NCBI RefSeq assembly: GCF_002163625.1
Contig: NZ_CP020892.1
Span: 4,588,001 to 4,652,000, forward strand
Length of the DNA: 64,000 bases
Source of the DNA: Pseudomonas sp. M30-35
GTDB lineage: Bacteria > Pseudomonadota > Gammaproteobacteria > Pseudomonadales > Pseudomonadaceae
Direction: 5' to 3'
Below, one piece after another: positions 45,653 to 55,160 of the stretch (its first letter is position 1; the number at the start of each line of letters is the position of its first letter). A program made the position numbers and the translations under genes. The notes under the pieces are model-generated. The model worked only from the letters and a program-made list of their open reading frames with translations. It was not told where the DNA came from and made no database searches.

Positions 45653-48529
45653 CTAGTCGCGATAGGCGTCTAGCGGCACGCAAGCACAGAACAGATTACG
45701 GTCGCCATATACGTTGTCTACGCGGTTAACCGTCGGCCAGTATTTGTACTGGCGCGTATGCTCGCTTGGGGTCACGGCCTGGGCAATGCTATAAGGCCGC
45801 TCCCAGATCCCAACCATGTCCGCCAGCGTATGCGGTGCTCGCCCCAACGGATTGTCATCTTCTGGCCAGTCACCGTTTTGCACCTTGGCGATTTCCGCAC
45901 GGATGCACAACATGGCTTCGATAAAACGATCCAGTTCATGCTTTGACTCACTTTCCGTGGGTTCGATCATCAGCGTGCCGGGTACCGGAAAAGACATGGT
46001 TGGCGCGTGAAACCCATAATCGATCAGGCGCTTGGCGACATCTTCCTCGCTGACGCCGGTCTGCGTCTTGAGCGGTCGTAAATCAATAATGCATTCATGG
46101 GCGACGCGGCCGTTACGACCACTGAACAGTATCGGGAATGCATCCTTAAGGTTATGCGCCAAGTAATTAGCGCTGAGTATCGCCACCTCGGTGGCGTCGG
46201 CCAATTGTGGGCCCATCATGGCGATGTACATCCAACTGATCGGTAAAATACTCGCGCTGCCCCAAGGCGCCGCGCTTACCGCGGTATTTTCAGGATTAGG
46301 GCCTTTCAGCTCGATCACCGGGTGATTGGCCACGAACGGCGCCAAATGCGCCCGCACACCAATTGGCCCCATGCCGGGGCCTCCGCCGCCATGGGGAATG
46401 CAAAAAGTTTTGTGCAGGTTCATGTGCGACACATCGGCGCCGATATCTGCCGGACGCGCCAAGCCAACCTGAGCATTGAGGTTGGCACCATCCATATAAA
46501 CTTGGCCGCCATTGGCGTGGATCACCTCGCAGATCTCAACGATCCCTTCCTCATATACGCCGTGAGTTGAAGGATAGGTCGCCATCAAACACGCCAGTCG
46601 CTCACCCGCCTCGGCCGCTTTGAACTTGAGGTCTGCAAGGTCGACGTTACCTTCGGCGTCACACTCGACAATCACCACGTGCATGCTGGCCATCTGCGCT
46701 GACGCGGGGTTTGTGCCATGTGCCGAAGCCGGAATCAGACAGATATTACGCTGCGTATCGCCGCGACTCTGGTGATATTTGCTGATCGCCAATAGGCCTG
46801 CGTATTCGCCCTGCGCCCCGGAGTTGGGTTGCATGCAGATCGCATCAAAACCGGTAATCGCACGCAGCCACTCCTCCAGCTCATTGATCATCAAGGCATA
46901 GCCGTGCGCCTGATCGAGCGGTGCAAATGGGTGCAGGTTGGCAAACTCGGGCCAGGTGATCGGCAGCATTTCGCTGGTGGCGTTTAGCTTCATGGTGCAC
47001 GAGCCCAGCGGGATCATTGCTTGGTTTAGTGCCAGGTCTTTATTCTCAAGCTGCTTGATGTAGCGCAGCATCTCGGTTTCGCTGTGATGGGTATTGAACA
47101 CTGGGTGTGTCAGGTAGCTGGAGCTGCGCTGCAGGTTGCTCGGAATACCCTCTTCGACCTCGCCCGCATCGAGCTCATCGACACTCAAGCCATGATCAGC
47201 GCCCAGAAACACCGCAAATAAGCGCTCGACAGTGTGTTCATCACAGCTCTCATCAAGGCTGACGCCAAGCTTGCCTCGGCCCAGAATGCGCAGATTGATC
47301 TCGGCCGCTTGCGCTGACTCAATGATCGCAGTCTGACTGCCGCCGACCTCCAGGGTCAAGGTGTCGAAAAAGTGTTGGTTATCACGCTCAACACCTCCAC
47401 TTTTCAGCCCTGTAGCCAGAATCGCAGTTAGCCGGTGAATCCGCTGAGCAATGGCTTTAAGCCCTTGTGGGCCGTGATACACCGCATAAAAACTGGCGAT
47501 ATTCGCCAGCAACACCTGCGCGGTGCAGATGTTTGAATTGGCTTTCTCACGGCGAATATGTTGCTCGCGTGTTTGCAGTGCCATGCGCAATGCCATGTTG
47601 CCGCGCGAATCTTTAGACACGCCAATGATGCGCCCCGGCAGCGCCCGCTTGAACGCATCACGCGTGGCAAAGAACGCGGCATGCGGCCCGCCGTAACCCA
47701 TCGGCACACCGAAGCGCTGGGCTGAGCCGAGCACCACATCAGCACCCATCTCACCCGGCGGCGTCAGTAACAACAAACTCATCAGGTCCGCCGCGACACA
47801 GGCCAGCGCCTGCTGCGCATGTAACTGGGCGATGACCGGCTGTAGATCGCGGATATCACCGTGAGTGTCCGGATATTGCAGCAGCGCGCCAAATACTGAG
47901 TGTTCGCCGAGGCTGGCGACGTCGGCAATCAGCAGCTCAAAGCCAAAGCCGGCGGCACGGGTCTGTACCACCGAAATAGTTTGCGGATGACAGTTGTGAT
48001 CCACGAAGAACAGGTTGCTCTTTGACTTGGCAACCCGCTTGGCCAACGCCATGGCCTCAGCCGCAGCAGTGGCCTCATCGAGCAGCGAGGCACTGGCCAA
48101 CTCAAGCCCGGTAAGATCGATGGTCAACTGTTGAAAGTTAAGCAGCGCTTCGAGTCGACCTTGGGCGATCTCCGGCTGGTACGGGGTATAGGCGGTGTAC
48201 CAGCCAGGATTCTCCAGCACATTGCGCACGATCACCGTCGGCGTAATGGTGCTGTGATACCCCATGCCGATCAGGCTGGTCCACGGCTGATTCTGCTCGG
48301 CGTAACCGCGCAGCTTGGCCAACGCCGCTTGTTCATCAAGCGCAGCGGGCAATGCCAATGGGCGATTCAAGCGGATAGAAGGCGGTACGGTCTGCTCGAT
48401 CAACGCGGCTCGGCTAGGCACTTGTAGCGCAGCCAGCATGGCCTGTTGCTCGACGGCATCTGGGCCAATATGACGACGGAGGAATGCATCCGGCTGCTTG
48501 AGTTGCGACAAAGACGGCGCTGCTGGCAT
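45653..48529 (-). CDS. gcvP: Glycine dehydrogenase (decarboxylating), P-protein
   Basis: GcvP decarboxylates glycine and passes the aminomethyl group to lipoylated GcvH. The 958-residue protein is full length for the fused homodimer form. The PLP lysine is K707 in [15 protein letters not shown], and the [10 protein letters not shown] and [16 protein letters not shown] motifs are present. ATG 48529 ([16 protein letters not shown]) follows GAGG at eight bases; a longer frame adds 14 unsupported residues. It lies downstream of gcvH on the minus strand, with a 210-bp gap holding a large folded element. Confidence 0.96.
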   Translation of the reverse strand: MPAAPSLSQLKQPDAFLRRHIGPDAVEQQAMLAALQVPSRAALIEQTVPPSIRLNRPLALPAALDEQAALAKLRGYAEQNQPWTSLIGMGYHSTITPTVIVRNVLENPGWYTAYTPYQPEIAQGRLEALLNFQQLTIDLTGLELASASLLDEATAAAEAMALAKRVAKSKSNLFFVDHNCHPQTISVVQTRAAGFGFELLIADVASLGEHSVFGALLQYPDTHGDIRDLQPVIAQLHAQQALACVAADLMSLLLLTPPGEMGADVVLGSAQRFGVPMGYGGPHAAFFATRDAFKRALPGRIIGVSKDSRGNMALRMALQTREQHIRREKANSNICTAQVLLANIASFYAVYHGPQGLKAIAQRIHRLTAILATGLKSGGVERDNQHFFDTLTLEVGGSQTAIIESAQAAEINLRILGRGKLGVSLDESCDEHTVERLFAVFLGADHGLSVDELDAGEVEEGIPSNLQRSSSYLTHPVFNTHHSETEMLRYIKQLENKDLALNQAMIPLGSCTMKLNATSEMLPITWPEFANLHPFAPLDQAHGYALMINELEEWLRAITGFDAICMQPNSGAQGEYAGLLAISKYHQSRGDTQRNICLIPASAHGTNPASAQMASMHVVIVECDAEGNVDLADLKFKAAEAGERLACLMATYPSTHGVYEEGIVEICEVIHANGGQVYMDGANLNAQVGLARPADIGADVSHMNLHKTFCIPHGGGGPGMGPIGVRAHLAPFVANHPVIELKGPNPENTAVSAAPWGSASILPISWMYIAMMGPQLADATEVAILSANYLAHNLKDAFPILFSGRNGRVAHECIIDLRPLKTQTGVSEEDVAKRLIDYGFHAPTMSFPVPGTLMIEPTESESKHELDRFIEAMLCIRAEIAKVQNGDWPEDDNPLGRAPHTLADMVGIWERPYSIAQAVTPSEHTRQYKYWPTVNRVDNVYGDRNLFCACVPLDAYRD

Positions 48530-48551
48530 GTTGAGAACCTCTAGAAATGAC

Positions 48552-48617
48552 AAGGCCTCGCCATTGCGCACGTCTGAATCCCCAATTGGGTATTCATCCG
48601 CTGCAATACGAGGCCTT
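48552..48617 (-). promoter_or_regulatory. Structured leader element upstream of gcvP
   Basis: This 66-bp near-symmetrical element can fold with three nested stems: AAGGCCTCG/CGAGGCCTT (48552-48560 with 48609-48617), ATTGC/GCAAT (48563-48567 with 48603-48607) and an apical GAATCCCCAA/TTGGGTATTC. It lies 22 bp before the gcvP start codon. It does not resemble the glycine riboswitch core. Confidence 0.55.
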
Positions 48618-48671
48618 ATTAGCTTAGAAAACTCTCAACCATCTGCACGAAGGTTTTAAACCTGCGTAGCT

Positions 48672-48701
48672 GTTGCTGCGCATTTTACAGTGCGCAGTAA
48701 C
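48672..48701. terminator. Hairpin downstream of gcvH
   Basis: An 11-bp stem with one G-T pair (GTTGCTGCGCA / TGCGCAGTAAC) and an eight-base loop lies about 40 bp after the gcvH stop codon. There is no T run, so it may be a processing or stability hairpin rather than a full terminator. Confidence 0.5.
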
Positions 48702-48739
48702 AGACCCGGCTCGAAGTGAGCCGCAGATTAGCGGTTGTT

Positions 48740-49123
48740 TTAAGCGTCAGCAGAAGCTTTGTACGCATCCGCGTCGAGCAGCTTGTCGAGTTCGCTAACA
48801 GCGCTTGGCTTCAGCTTGAAGAACCAGTTGCCGTACGGGTCAGTGTTGACGCTTTCTGGGCTGTCAGCCAGCGAGTCATTAATCGCGATCACTTCGCCGC
48901 CAATAGGTGCGTAAATATCCGATGCTGCTTTGACTGACTCAACCACACCGGCTTCCTGACCGGCAGTCAGGGTTTTGCCGACTTCTGGCAACTCGATAAA
49001 AACCACATCACCCAGCGCTTCTTGCGCGTGGTCGGAAATACCTACTGTTACGCTGCCATCAGCTTCTAAACGAGCCCATTCATGGCTGGAGGCGTAGCGC
49101 AGATCGGCGGGGATATTGCTCAT
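48740..49123 (-). CDS. gcvH: Glycine cleavage system H protein
   Basis: GcvH is the lipoyl carrier that shuttles the aminomethyl group between GcvP, GcvT and the L-protein. This 127-residue protein has the lipoylation lysine K65 in [14 protein letters not shown] and the expected [23 protein letters not shown] start region. ATG 49123 has GAGGAA six bases upstream; the longer frame is not supported. It lies between gcvT and gcvP on the minus strand. Confidence 0.96.
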   Translation of the reverse strand: MSNIPADLRYASSHEWARLEADGSVTVGISDHAQEALGDVVFIELPEVGKTLTAGQEAGVVESVKAASDIYAPIGGEVIAINDSLADSPESVNTDPYGNWFFKLKPSAVSELDKLLDADAYKASADA

Positions 49124-49219
49124 GTCGGATTCCTCATAAGGCATGACGGCGATCGCGCCGTCAGGAAAATTTAGCAGGGCTTGGCAACTTCGACAGCTTT
49201 CAACCAAACCGTTGGTCAC

Positions 49220-49252
49220 GCAAAACGGCTCTGAAAGGCAACTTCAGAGCCG
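49220..49252 (-). terminator. Intrinsic terminator of gcvT
   Basis: On the minus strand a perfect 10-bp stem CGGCTCTGAA / TTCAGAGCCG is followed by TTTTGCG. It lies just after the gcvT stop codon and before gcvH. A second small stem (TGACGGCG / CGCCGTCA, 49144-49163) lies closer to gcvH. Confidence 0.8.
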
Positions 49253-49273
49253 GTAGATAATTCAGTTATGGGG

Positions 49274-50356
49274 TTATATCAACGCCTTACCATAACGAAC
49301 GAACGCAGGCTTAACCACGCGAACGGGGTACCATTTGCCACGAATTTCGACTTCTGCACGTTCACAGGTTGCAACGGGCAAACGCGCCAGGGCAATCGAC
49401 TTATTCAAGGTCGGTGAAAAACTTCCGCTGGTGATTTCACCCTCACCGACCCCCTCAACACGCACAACCTGGTGAGCACGCAAAACACCGCGCTCCTCCA
49501 ATACCAGGCCGACCAATTTTGTCGAAATACCACGCTGCAACTGTTGCTGCAACGCTTTACGCCCGACAAAATCACGATTAGCTGGCTCCCACGCTACACT
49601 CCAGGCCAAGTTTGAGGCTAGGGGGGTGACGCTTTCATCCATATCTTGGCCGTACAGGTTCATCCCAGCTTCAAGGCGCAAGGTGTCACGTGCCCCCAAG
49701 CCAATCGGCGAAATACCAGCACCGACCAGGTCATTTAGAAATGACACGGCCTGATCGCTTGGCAGCATGATTTCCAAGCCATCTTCACCGGTATAACCCG
49801 AGCGGGCGATGAACCAGTCTCCTTCAAATAGCCCCTGAAACGGGACCAACTGATTGATCAGCGCCGAACGCGCCTGACTGACCTGTTCACAAATTTTTTC
49901 ACGCGCATGCGGGCCCTGAATAGCAAACATCGCAAGGTCGCTGCGTTCATGCAACTGCACAGCAAAACCTTCGGTTTGTTGACTCATCCAGGCCAAGTCT
50001 TTGTCACGCGTTGCCGCATTAACCACAACCCGATAACCAAAATCAGTCAGATAGACCATCAGGTCATCAACGACACCGCCCTCGGTGTTAAGCATGCTGC
50101 TGTAGAGCGCCTTGCCCGGCCCCTGCAGGCGCTCAACGTCATTGGCCAGCAGACGCTGTAAGTATTGTTTTGCTTGGTCGCCGTGAATATCCACCACGGT
50201 CATGTGCGAGACATCAAATACGCCACAGTCTCGACGAACCTCATGATGCTCTTCTACTTGCGAACCATAATGCAGCGGCATATCCCAGCCGCCGAAGTCG
50301 ACCATTTTGGCACCCAAAGCAAGGTGCAGGTCATAAAGAGGTGTGCGCTGCCCCAT
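49274..50356 (-). CDS. gcvT: Aminomethyltransferase (glycine cleavage T protein)
   Basis: GcvT transfers the one-carbon unit from the H-protein-bound aminomethyl group to tetrahydrofolate, releasing ammonia. This 360-residue protein has the family start [27 protein letters not shown], the [12 protein letters not shown] motif and [18 protein letters not shown] 50356 has AAGGAG five bases upstream. The longer frame up to 50497 is rejected. A terminator after it suggests that it can be transcribed separately from gcvH and gcvP. Confidence 0.96.
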   Translation of the reverse strand: MGQRTPLYDLHLALGAKMVDFGGWDMPLHYGSQVEEHHEVRRDCGVFDVSHMTVVDIHGDQAKQYLQRLLANDVERLQGPGKALYSSMLNTEGGVVDDLMVYLTDFGYRVVVNAATRDKDLAWMSQQTEGFAVQLHERSDLAMFAIQGPHAREKICEQVSQARSALINQLVPFQGLFEGDWFIARSGYTGEDGLEIMLPSDQAVSFLNDLVGAGISPIGLGARDTLRLEAGMNLYGQDMDESVTPLASNLAWSVAWEPANRDFVGRKALQQQLQRGISTKLVGLVLEERGVLRAHQVVRVEGVGEGEITSGSFSPTLNKSIALARLPVATCERAEVEIRGKWYPVRVVKPAFVRYGKALI

Positions 50357-50596
50357 GGGTTTCTCCTTCCGGGCTTTGGCAAAACTGCAGCCCTGTTTGC
50401 GAGTCCGCAACGGCTTGATCAACAAGACGTGCCGCCAGCTTACAAACACCCATCCTATAAGGCTGGTTGCAGCAAATCGCGTGCATTGTATCCGCAAGGT
50501 ACGAGCGGGTCATCTTGGGCGTGAATATCTGCACGGTAAACGCCCGATCAAACGACCAGTGAACGGCTGAAATAGAGCCTTCATACAATCAAGTTC

Positions 50597-52213
50597 TCAG
50601 CTGCGCGTCTGCGCAGAGCGTCGAATTAAAGCGACCACTGGCAGCAAACCGACGGCCACCAAAGTCAGCGCCGGCAGTGCCGCACGAGCCCATTCACCTT
50701 CACTGGTCATTTCAAAAATTCGTACCGCCAACGTATCCCAACCGAACGGACGCATTAACAGCGTAGCGGGCATTTCCTTGAGCACATCAACAAATACCAG
50801 CAACGCCGCCGATAACGCACCGGGCAATAATAGAGGTAGATAAACCCGGAAAAACAACTTCACTCCGCCGACACCCAAGCTACGCGACGCTTCGGGCAGC
50901 GAAGGCCTAATCCGCGCCAGACTGTTTTCCAACGGACCGTAAGCAACCGCCATAAAACGAATCAGATAGGCCAGCAGCAGCGCGGCCAAGCTGCCAAGCA
51001 GTAGCGGTTTACCTGCGCCGCCAAGAAGCGTTGAAAGCGGGATTACCAACTGATTGTCGAGGTAACTGAAAGCCAGCATGATCGCCACCGCCAACATCGA
51101 GCCAGGCAAGGCATAACCCAGGTTGGCCAGGCTAACCGTTGAGCGCATCAGTCGTGTTGGCGTTAACCGCCGGGAAAATGCCAGCAGTAAAGCGACGCTG
51201 ACGGTAACCAAAGCAGCCAATGAGCCGAGATACAGGGTATGCAGGATCAGCGCAGTGTAACGCTCATCCAAATCAAACCGTCCGCGCTGCCAGAACCACA
51301 CCAGCAATTGCAGCAGCGGAATCACAAACGCGCAGGCAAACACCAACAAGCACCAGCCGCTGGCGGCCAGCGCCTTAAAACCAGTGAGGTTGTACAACGC
51401 CTTGCCACGTGGCCGCTCATTGGCTGGACGGACTGCCCCGCGCGCTCGACGCTCGCCATATAGCACCAGCATCACCACCAGTAACAACAAGCTGGCCAAT
51501 TGAGTGGCGCTGGTCAGGCTATAGAAACCGTACCAGGTCTTATAAATTGCCGTGGTGAAGGTGTCGAAATTAAATACCGAAACGGCGCCAAAATCAGCCA
51601 GTGTTTCCATGATCGCCAGCGCCAGACCAGCGCCAATTGCCGGGCGCGCCATCGGCAGTGCCACGCGCCAAAATGCCTGCCAAGGATTATGTCCAAGCAC
51701 TCGCGCCGCCTCCATCAAACCCTTCCCTTGCGCCAGGAAGGCATTACGGGCGAGCAGGTAAACGTAGGGGTAAAACACCAGCACCAGAACGGTAATCACA
51801 CCACCGGTAGAACGCACGCGCGGAAAGCGCACACCGTTGCCAAACCACTCACGCAGCAGCGTCTGGACCGGCCCGGAAAAATCCAGCAGCCCGACGAACA
51901 CAAAGGCCAGAACGTAAGCTGGAATCGCAAACGGCAGCATCAGCGCCCAATCCAGCCAGCGCCTGCCCGGGAACTCACAAAGGCTGGTCAGCCACGCGAG
52001 ACTCACACCCAGCACGGTCACGCCAACACTCACGCCTGCAACCAGAATCACCGTGTTGCCAATCAGCCGGGGCATTTGCGTTTGCCACAAATGCGCCCAG
52101 ATTTCGCGGTCGATTTCATGCCAACTGAATAACATCACAGTCAACGGCAATAGCACCAACAGGGCAACCACAAAGGCGATGGGATACCAGCGACGCTGGG
52201 CAGGATGGGCCAC
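50597..52213 (-). CDS. Iron ABC transporter permease (FbpB-like, fused two-domain)
   Basis: This 538-residue inner-membrane permease has about 12 helices arranged as two homologous BPD_transp_1 domains. The EAA motifs are EAARVLGHNPWQAFWRVALPMARP in the first half and EASRSLGVGGVKLFFRVYLPLL in the second. This fused form is typical of ferric iron (FbpB/SfuB) importers. The solute-binding protein gene lies upstream on the same strand across 84 bp holding a hairpin. No ATPase gene is adjacent, so the ATP-binding subunit must be encoded elsewhere. Confidence 0.9.
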   Translation of the reverse strand: MAHPAQRRWYPIAFVVALLVLLPLTVMLFSWHEIDREIWAHLWQTQMPRLIGNTVILVAGVSVGVTVLGVSLAWLTSLCEFPGRRWLDWALMLPFAIPAYVLAFVFVGLLDFSGPVQTLLREWFGNGVRFPRVRSTGGVITVLVLVFYPYVYLLARNAFLAQGKGLMEAARVLGHNPWQAFWRVALPMARPAIGAGLALAIMETLADFGAVSVFNFDTFTTAIYKTWYGFYSLTSATQLASLLLLVVMLVLYGERRARGAVRPANERPRGKALYNLTGFKALAASGWCLLVFACAFVIPLLQLLVWFWQRGRFDLDERYTALILHTLYLGSLAALVTVSVALLLAFSRRLTPTRLMRSTVSLANLGYALPGSMLAVAIMLAFSYLDNQLVIPLSTLLGGAGKPLLLGSLAALLLAYLIRFMAVAYGPLENSLARIRPSLPEASRSLGVGGVKLFFRVYLPLLLPGALSAALLVFVDVLKEMPATLLMRPFGWDTLAVRIFEMTSEGEWARAALPALTLVAVGLLPVVALIRRSAQTRS

Positions 52214-52239
52214 GCAAAATCCTCAAAACAGAAATAACA

Positions 52240-52264
52240 ACGCCCCGGAACTAGGCCGGGGCGT
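52240..52264 (-). terminator. Hairpin between iron-binding protein and permease genes
   Basis: A perfect 9-bp GC-rich stem (ACGCCCCGG / CCGGGGCGT) is followed on the minus strand by TGTTATTTC. It could be a partial terminator that gives more binding protein than permease, or an RNA-stabilising structure. Confidence 0.65.
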
Positions 52265-52297
52265 CGAGTATAACGGTTCGCTTTACTGAAACAGCAC

Positions 52298-53299
52298 TTA
52301 GTTCCAGCCAGCGCGGTCCATCAACATGATGGCTTGGGCTTGACGCTTACCGGCAACTTCAACCGGAATGGCGTCGGCCTTGAATGTGCCCCAAGCCTGA
52401 ACTTCTTCAGATGCTGGCACTTTCGGGTTAGCTGGGAATTCCTGATTCAGGCCAGCAAACAGCCCTTGCGCGTCTGCAGAGGTCATCCACTCCAGCAACT
52501 TTTGCGCAGCCTCTGCATGGGGTGCATTCTTGGTGATACCGGCACCCGCGAGGTTGACGTGCACGCCACGGTCTTGCTGGTTAGGCCAGAACGGCTTGAC
52601 CTTAAGTTCCGGGTTTGCCTTGTGCAGACGACCGTAGTAGTAGGTATTGGTGATCCCAACATCACACTGGCCCGCATCGATGGCTTGCAGCAGTGCGGTG
52701 TCATCGGCGAAAACATCGGTCGCCAGGTTATTCACCCAACCTTTGATGATCTCTTCGGTTTTCGCCTCGCCGTGGGTTTCAATCAGGGTTGCGGTCAACG
52801 ACTGGTTGTACACCTTCTTGCTGGTACGCAGACACAGGCGGCCTTCCCAGTTTTTGTCGGCCAGCGCTTCGTAGGTCGACAACTCGCTCGGTTTGACTCG
52901 GTCGGTGGAGTAGAAGATGGTCCGCGCACGGAGCGACAAACCCGTCCAGCTGTCAGTGCTGGAGCGATACTGAGCAGGAATGTTGGCGTCGATAGTTGCC
53001 GACTTGAACGGCTGCAGCACGCCAGCTTGTTCAGCCTGCCATAGGTTACCCGCATCCACGGTGATCAGCATGTCAGCTGGCGTGTTGGCGCCTTCGGCTT
53101 TGAGACGCGCGATCAGTGGCGCTTCTTTATCCGTGATGAACTTGATCGGCACGCCGGTTTTGGCAGTGTATGCATCAAACACAGGCTTGATCAGCTCGTC
53201 GATCCGGGAGGAGTAAACAACCACTTCATCAGCGGCTTGAACGCCACCAGCAAGGGCTGTCAGAGTGAACATGGCGAGTAATCGCTTGCTTGGCTGCAT
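52298..53299 (-). CDS. Periplasmic ferric iron-binding protein (FbpA/FutA-like)
   Basis: This 333-residue solute-binding protein has a signal peptide cleaved near residue 22 ([14 protein letters not shown]). The mature part begins with the family [19 protein letters not shown] tyrosine cluster NTYYYGRL near residue 215 is the usual iron ligand site. It delivers ferric iron to the downstream permease. A Fur-box-like sequence upstream (53338-53358) suggests iron-repressed expression. Confidence 0.92.
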   Translation of the reverse strand: MQPSKRLLAMFTLTALAGGVQAADEVVVYSSRIDELIKPVFDAYTAKTGVPIKFITDKEAPLIARLKAEGANTPADMLITVDAGNLWQAEQAGVLQPFKSATIDANIPAQYRSSTDSWTGLSLRARTIFYSTDRVKPSELSTYEALADKNWEGRLCLRTSKKVYNQSLTATLIETHGEAKTEEIIKGWVNNLATDVFADDTALLQAIDAGQCDVGITNTYYYGRLHKANPELKVKPFWPNQQDRGVHVNLAGAGITKNAPHAEAAQKLLEWMTSADAQGLFAGLNQEFPANPKVPASEEVQAWGTFKADAIPVEVAGKRQAQAIMLMDRAGWN

Positions 53300-53337
53300 G
53301 GGCGTTGCCTCTTGTTAAAGTTGTTGAGTTAATCTGC

Positions 53338-53358
53338 AAATGATATTGAATAGCATTT
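53338..53358 (-). promoter_or_regulatory. Fur box upstream of the iron transporter
   Basis: AAATGATATT-G-AATAGCATTT is a 21-bp palindrome with one mismatched pair. It resembles the Fur consensus (GATAATGATAATCATTATC) and lies about 40-60 bp upstream of the binding-protein start codon. Confidence 0.7.
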
Positions 53359-53444
53359 AGCATCACAACCAAGCACTGCTCAGCAGATGTTACTGCGAAT
53401 TACACGACACCCGCACCCCAGCACTACCGGGCGTTATAGCGTAC

Positions 53445-54665
53445 TCAAGGCTTGGCCAGTGAGGGTAAATCACCGCTCAAACCTAACGCCTGACGCACAA
53501 ACAAGGCTTTAGCTTCAGGTAAATCATCAATCCAATTGAGCCCGGCGTTACGCAGCCAGCGCACAGGCAAAGGGTCTGCTTGGAACAGGCGCTCAAAGCC
53601 CTCCATTGCAGCCATCATCGCCAGGTTGTGCGGCATCCGCCGACGTTCATAACGACCCAGTACGCGCTCATCGGCCGGCGACTCACCACGCGCCAGCGCA
53701 TGCAGGAGCACATCGGCCAACACCGCCGCATCGAGAAAGCCTAGGTTAACGCCCTGCCCGGCCAGTGGATGAATGCTGTGCGCCGCATCACCGATCAATG
53801 CCAGACCTTGTTCGACATAACGCTTGGCGTGCCGCTGACGCAGCGGAATGGCAACCCGGCGATCGTTGTGCAGAACCTTGCCCAAGCGTTGCTCAAAGGC
53901 GTTGCCAAGCTCAACACAGAATTGCTGATCATCCAGCGCCATCAAACGTTCGATTTCAGCGGGCACTGCCGACCAGACAATCGAAGACCAATGCTGGTCT
54001 GGCTGGGCACTGGCCAAGGGCAAGAAAGCCAGTGGACCGTCATCGGTAAAGCGCTGCCAAGCCGTCGATTGATGCGGTTTTTCCGTGCGCACACTGGTGA
54101 CGATGGCATGGTGCAGATAATCCCACTCACGCGTCGCACAACCGGCCAGACGACGCACGGCAGAGTTTGCACCATCAGCCGCAATCAACAGCGGCGCACG
54201 CAACTCGCGATCATCTTCAAGGGTTAACAGCCAAGCGTTGCCGGAGCGGCGCAGTTGCTCCAGCTTGGCGTTGCCCAGCAAACCAATATTGCTTTCATGC
54301 AACTGCTCAAGCAGCGCATCTTGAACGACCCGGTTTTCGACAATATGCCCCAGGGTTTCAGCGTGCACACTGGCAGCGCTGAAGTGAATATTGCCGGTGC
54401 CAGCGCCGTCCCACACATGCATGTCGCGATAAGCGCTGCTGCGCCTGGCCTCAATACCCGGCCACACATTGAGCCGCTCCAGCACCCGCTGGCTGGCCAT
54501 CGACAAGGCACTGACGCGCGCTTCAAACGGCGCATCGGCGGCAAACGGCTCCAGGCTCAAAGGACTACCGTCGATAACCAGAACTTCCAGGCCGCTCGAT
54601 TGCAGCGCCAAGGCCAGCGTGCTGCCGACCATTCCGGCGCCGACAATAATTATATCCGCGTGCAT
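53445..54665 (-). CDS. ubiI-like: UbiH/UbiI/VisC-family FAD monooxygenase
   Basis: This 406-residue flavin hydroxylase probably adds a hydroxyl to the ubiquinone precursor ring. The FAD motif IIIVGAGMVGSTLALAL is at the N-terminus, and the family signature GDAAHSIHPLAGQGVNLGFLD is about three-quarters along. I chose ATG 54665 because AAGGA lies six bases upstream; an ATG two codons earlier sits on that site. It is the last gene of a five-gene minus-strand cluster with ygfB, pepP, ubiH and the DUF4442 gene. UbiI is the best guess because a separate UbiH-like gene is present; UbiM or UbiF are alternatives. Confidence 0.85.
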   Translation of the reverse strand: MHADIIIVGAGMVGSTLALALQSSGLEVLVIDGSPLSLEPFAADAPFEARVSALSMASQRVLERLNVWPGIEARRSSAYRDMHVWDGAGTGNIHFSAASVHAETLGHIVENRVVQDALLEQLHESNIGLLGNAKLEQLRRSGNAWLLTLEDDRELRAPLLIAADGANSAVRRLAGCATREWDYLHHAIVTSVRTEKPHQSTAWQRFTDDGPLAFLPLASAQPDQHWSSIVWSAVPAEIERLMALDDQQFCVELGNAFEQRLGKVLHNDRRVAIPLRQRHAKRYVEQGLALIGDAAHSIHPLAGQGVNLGFLDAAVLADVLLHALARGESPADERVLGRYERRRMPHNLAMMAAMEGFERLFQADPLPVRWLRNAGLNWIDDLPEAKALFVRQALGLSGDLPSLAKP

Positions 54666-54674
54666 ATTCATTCC

Positions 54675-55160
54675 TTAAGCAGCCTGTCTGACGCGAGGTT
54701 TTAACCGCACATACAAGGTCTTGTGCACCTTGGCGATCAACGTACCTGCGGCATCGCGCACATCAACCTGCATTTCGGGCAAGTACTTCTCACCAGTTGC
54801 GGTACGTGTGCGAATCTCTTCGAGCAGGCCATCATCAATGCTGAACTCAGCAAACACCGGGCCTTTGCCTGGCGCAATAAAGTCGATACTGGCAGCTTTA
54901 TCCCAAACGATGTAATCACCGCCAAGATTTTCCATCAACATCAGCATGAAAAATGGATCAGTCATTGAATACAGACTGCCGCCAAACTGGCTGCCGACAT
55001 AGTTACGGTTATACCAGCCCAGCCCCATCTTCACGCGGACATGCTTGAAATCTGCTGCAATATGCCGCACACGAATGCCAGCGCCTAAATACGGCGGATA
55101 GACATTAAGCACCCAGCGTAGAAAACGTGCCTTACGCGCGGTCTTTTGCAGGTCGCTCAT
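54675..55160 (-). CDS. DUF4442 hotdog-fold thioesterase-like protein
   Basis: This 161-residue protein is in the DUF4442 group of the PaaI-like hotdog superfamily. RKARFLRWVLNVYPPYLGAGIRV is followed by the helix-containing NYVGSQFGGSLYSMTDPFFMLMLMENLG. The family is thought to act on acyl-CoA or acyl-carrier substrates, but no specific reaction is known to me. It overlaps ubiH by four bases (ATGA) and is three bases from ubiI-like, so it is a tightly coupled operon member between two ubiquinone hydroxylases. Confidence 0.85.
   Translation of the reverse strand: MSDLQKTARKARFLRWVLNVYPPYLGAGIRVRHIAADFKHVRVKMGLGWYNRNYVGSQFGGSLYSMTDPFFMLMLMENLGGDYIVWDKAASIDFIAPGKGPVFAEFSIDDGLLEEIRTRTATGEKYLPEMQVDVRDAAGTLIAKVHKTLYVRLKPRVRQAA

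Noticed and set aside
50357..50596. Glycine riboswitch upstream of gcvT
   Set aside because: I looked for the paired aptamer core on the minus strand and did not see the conserved sequence blocks.
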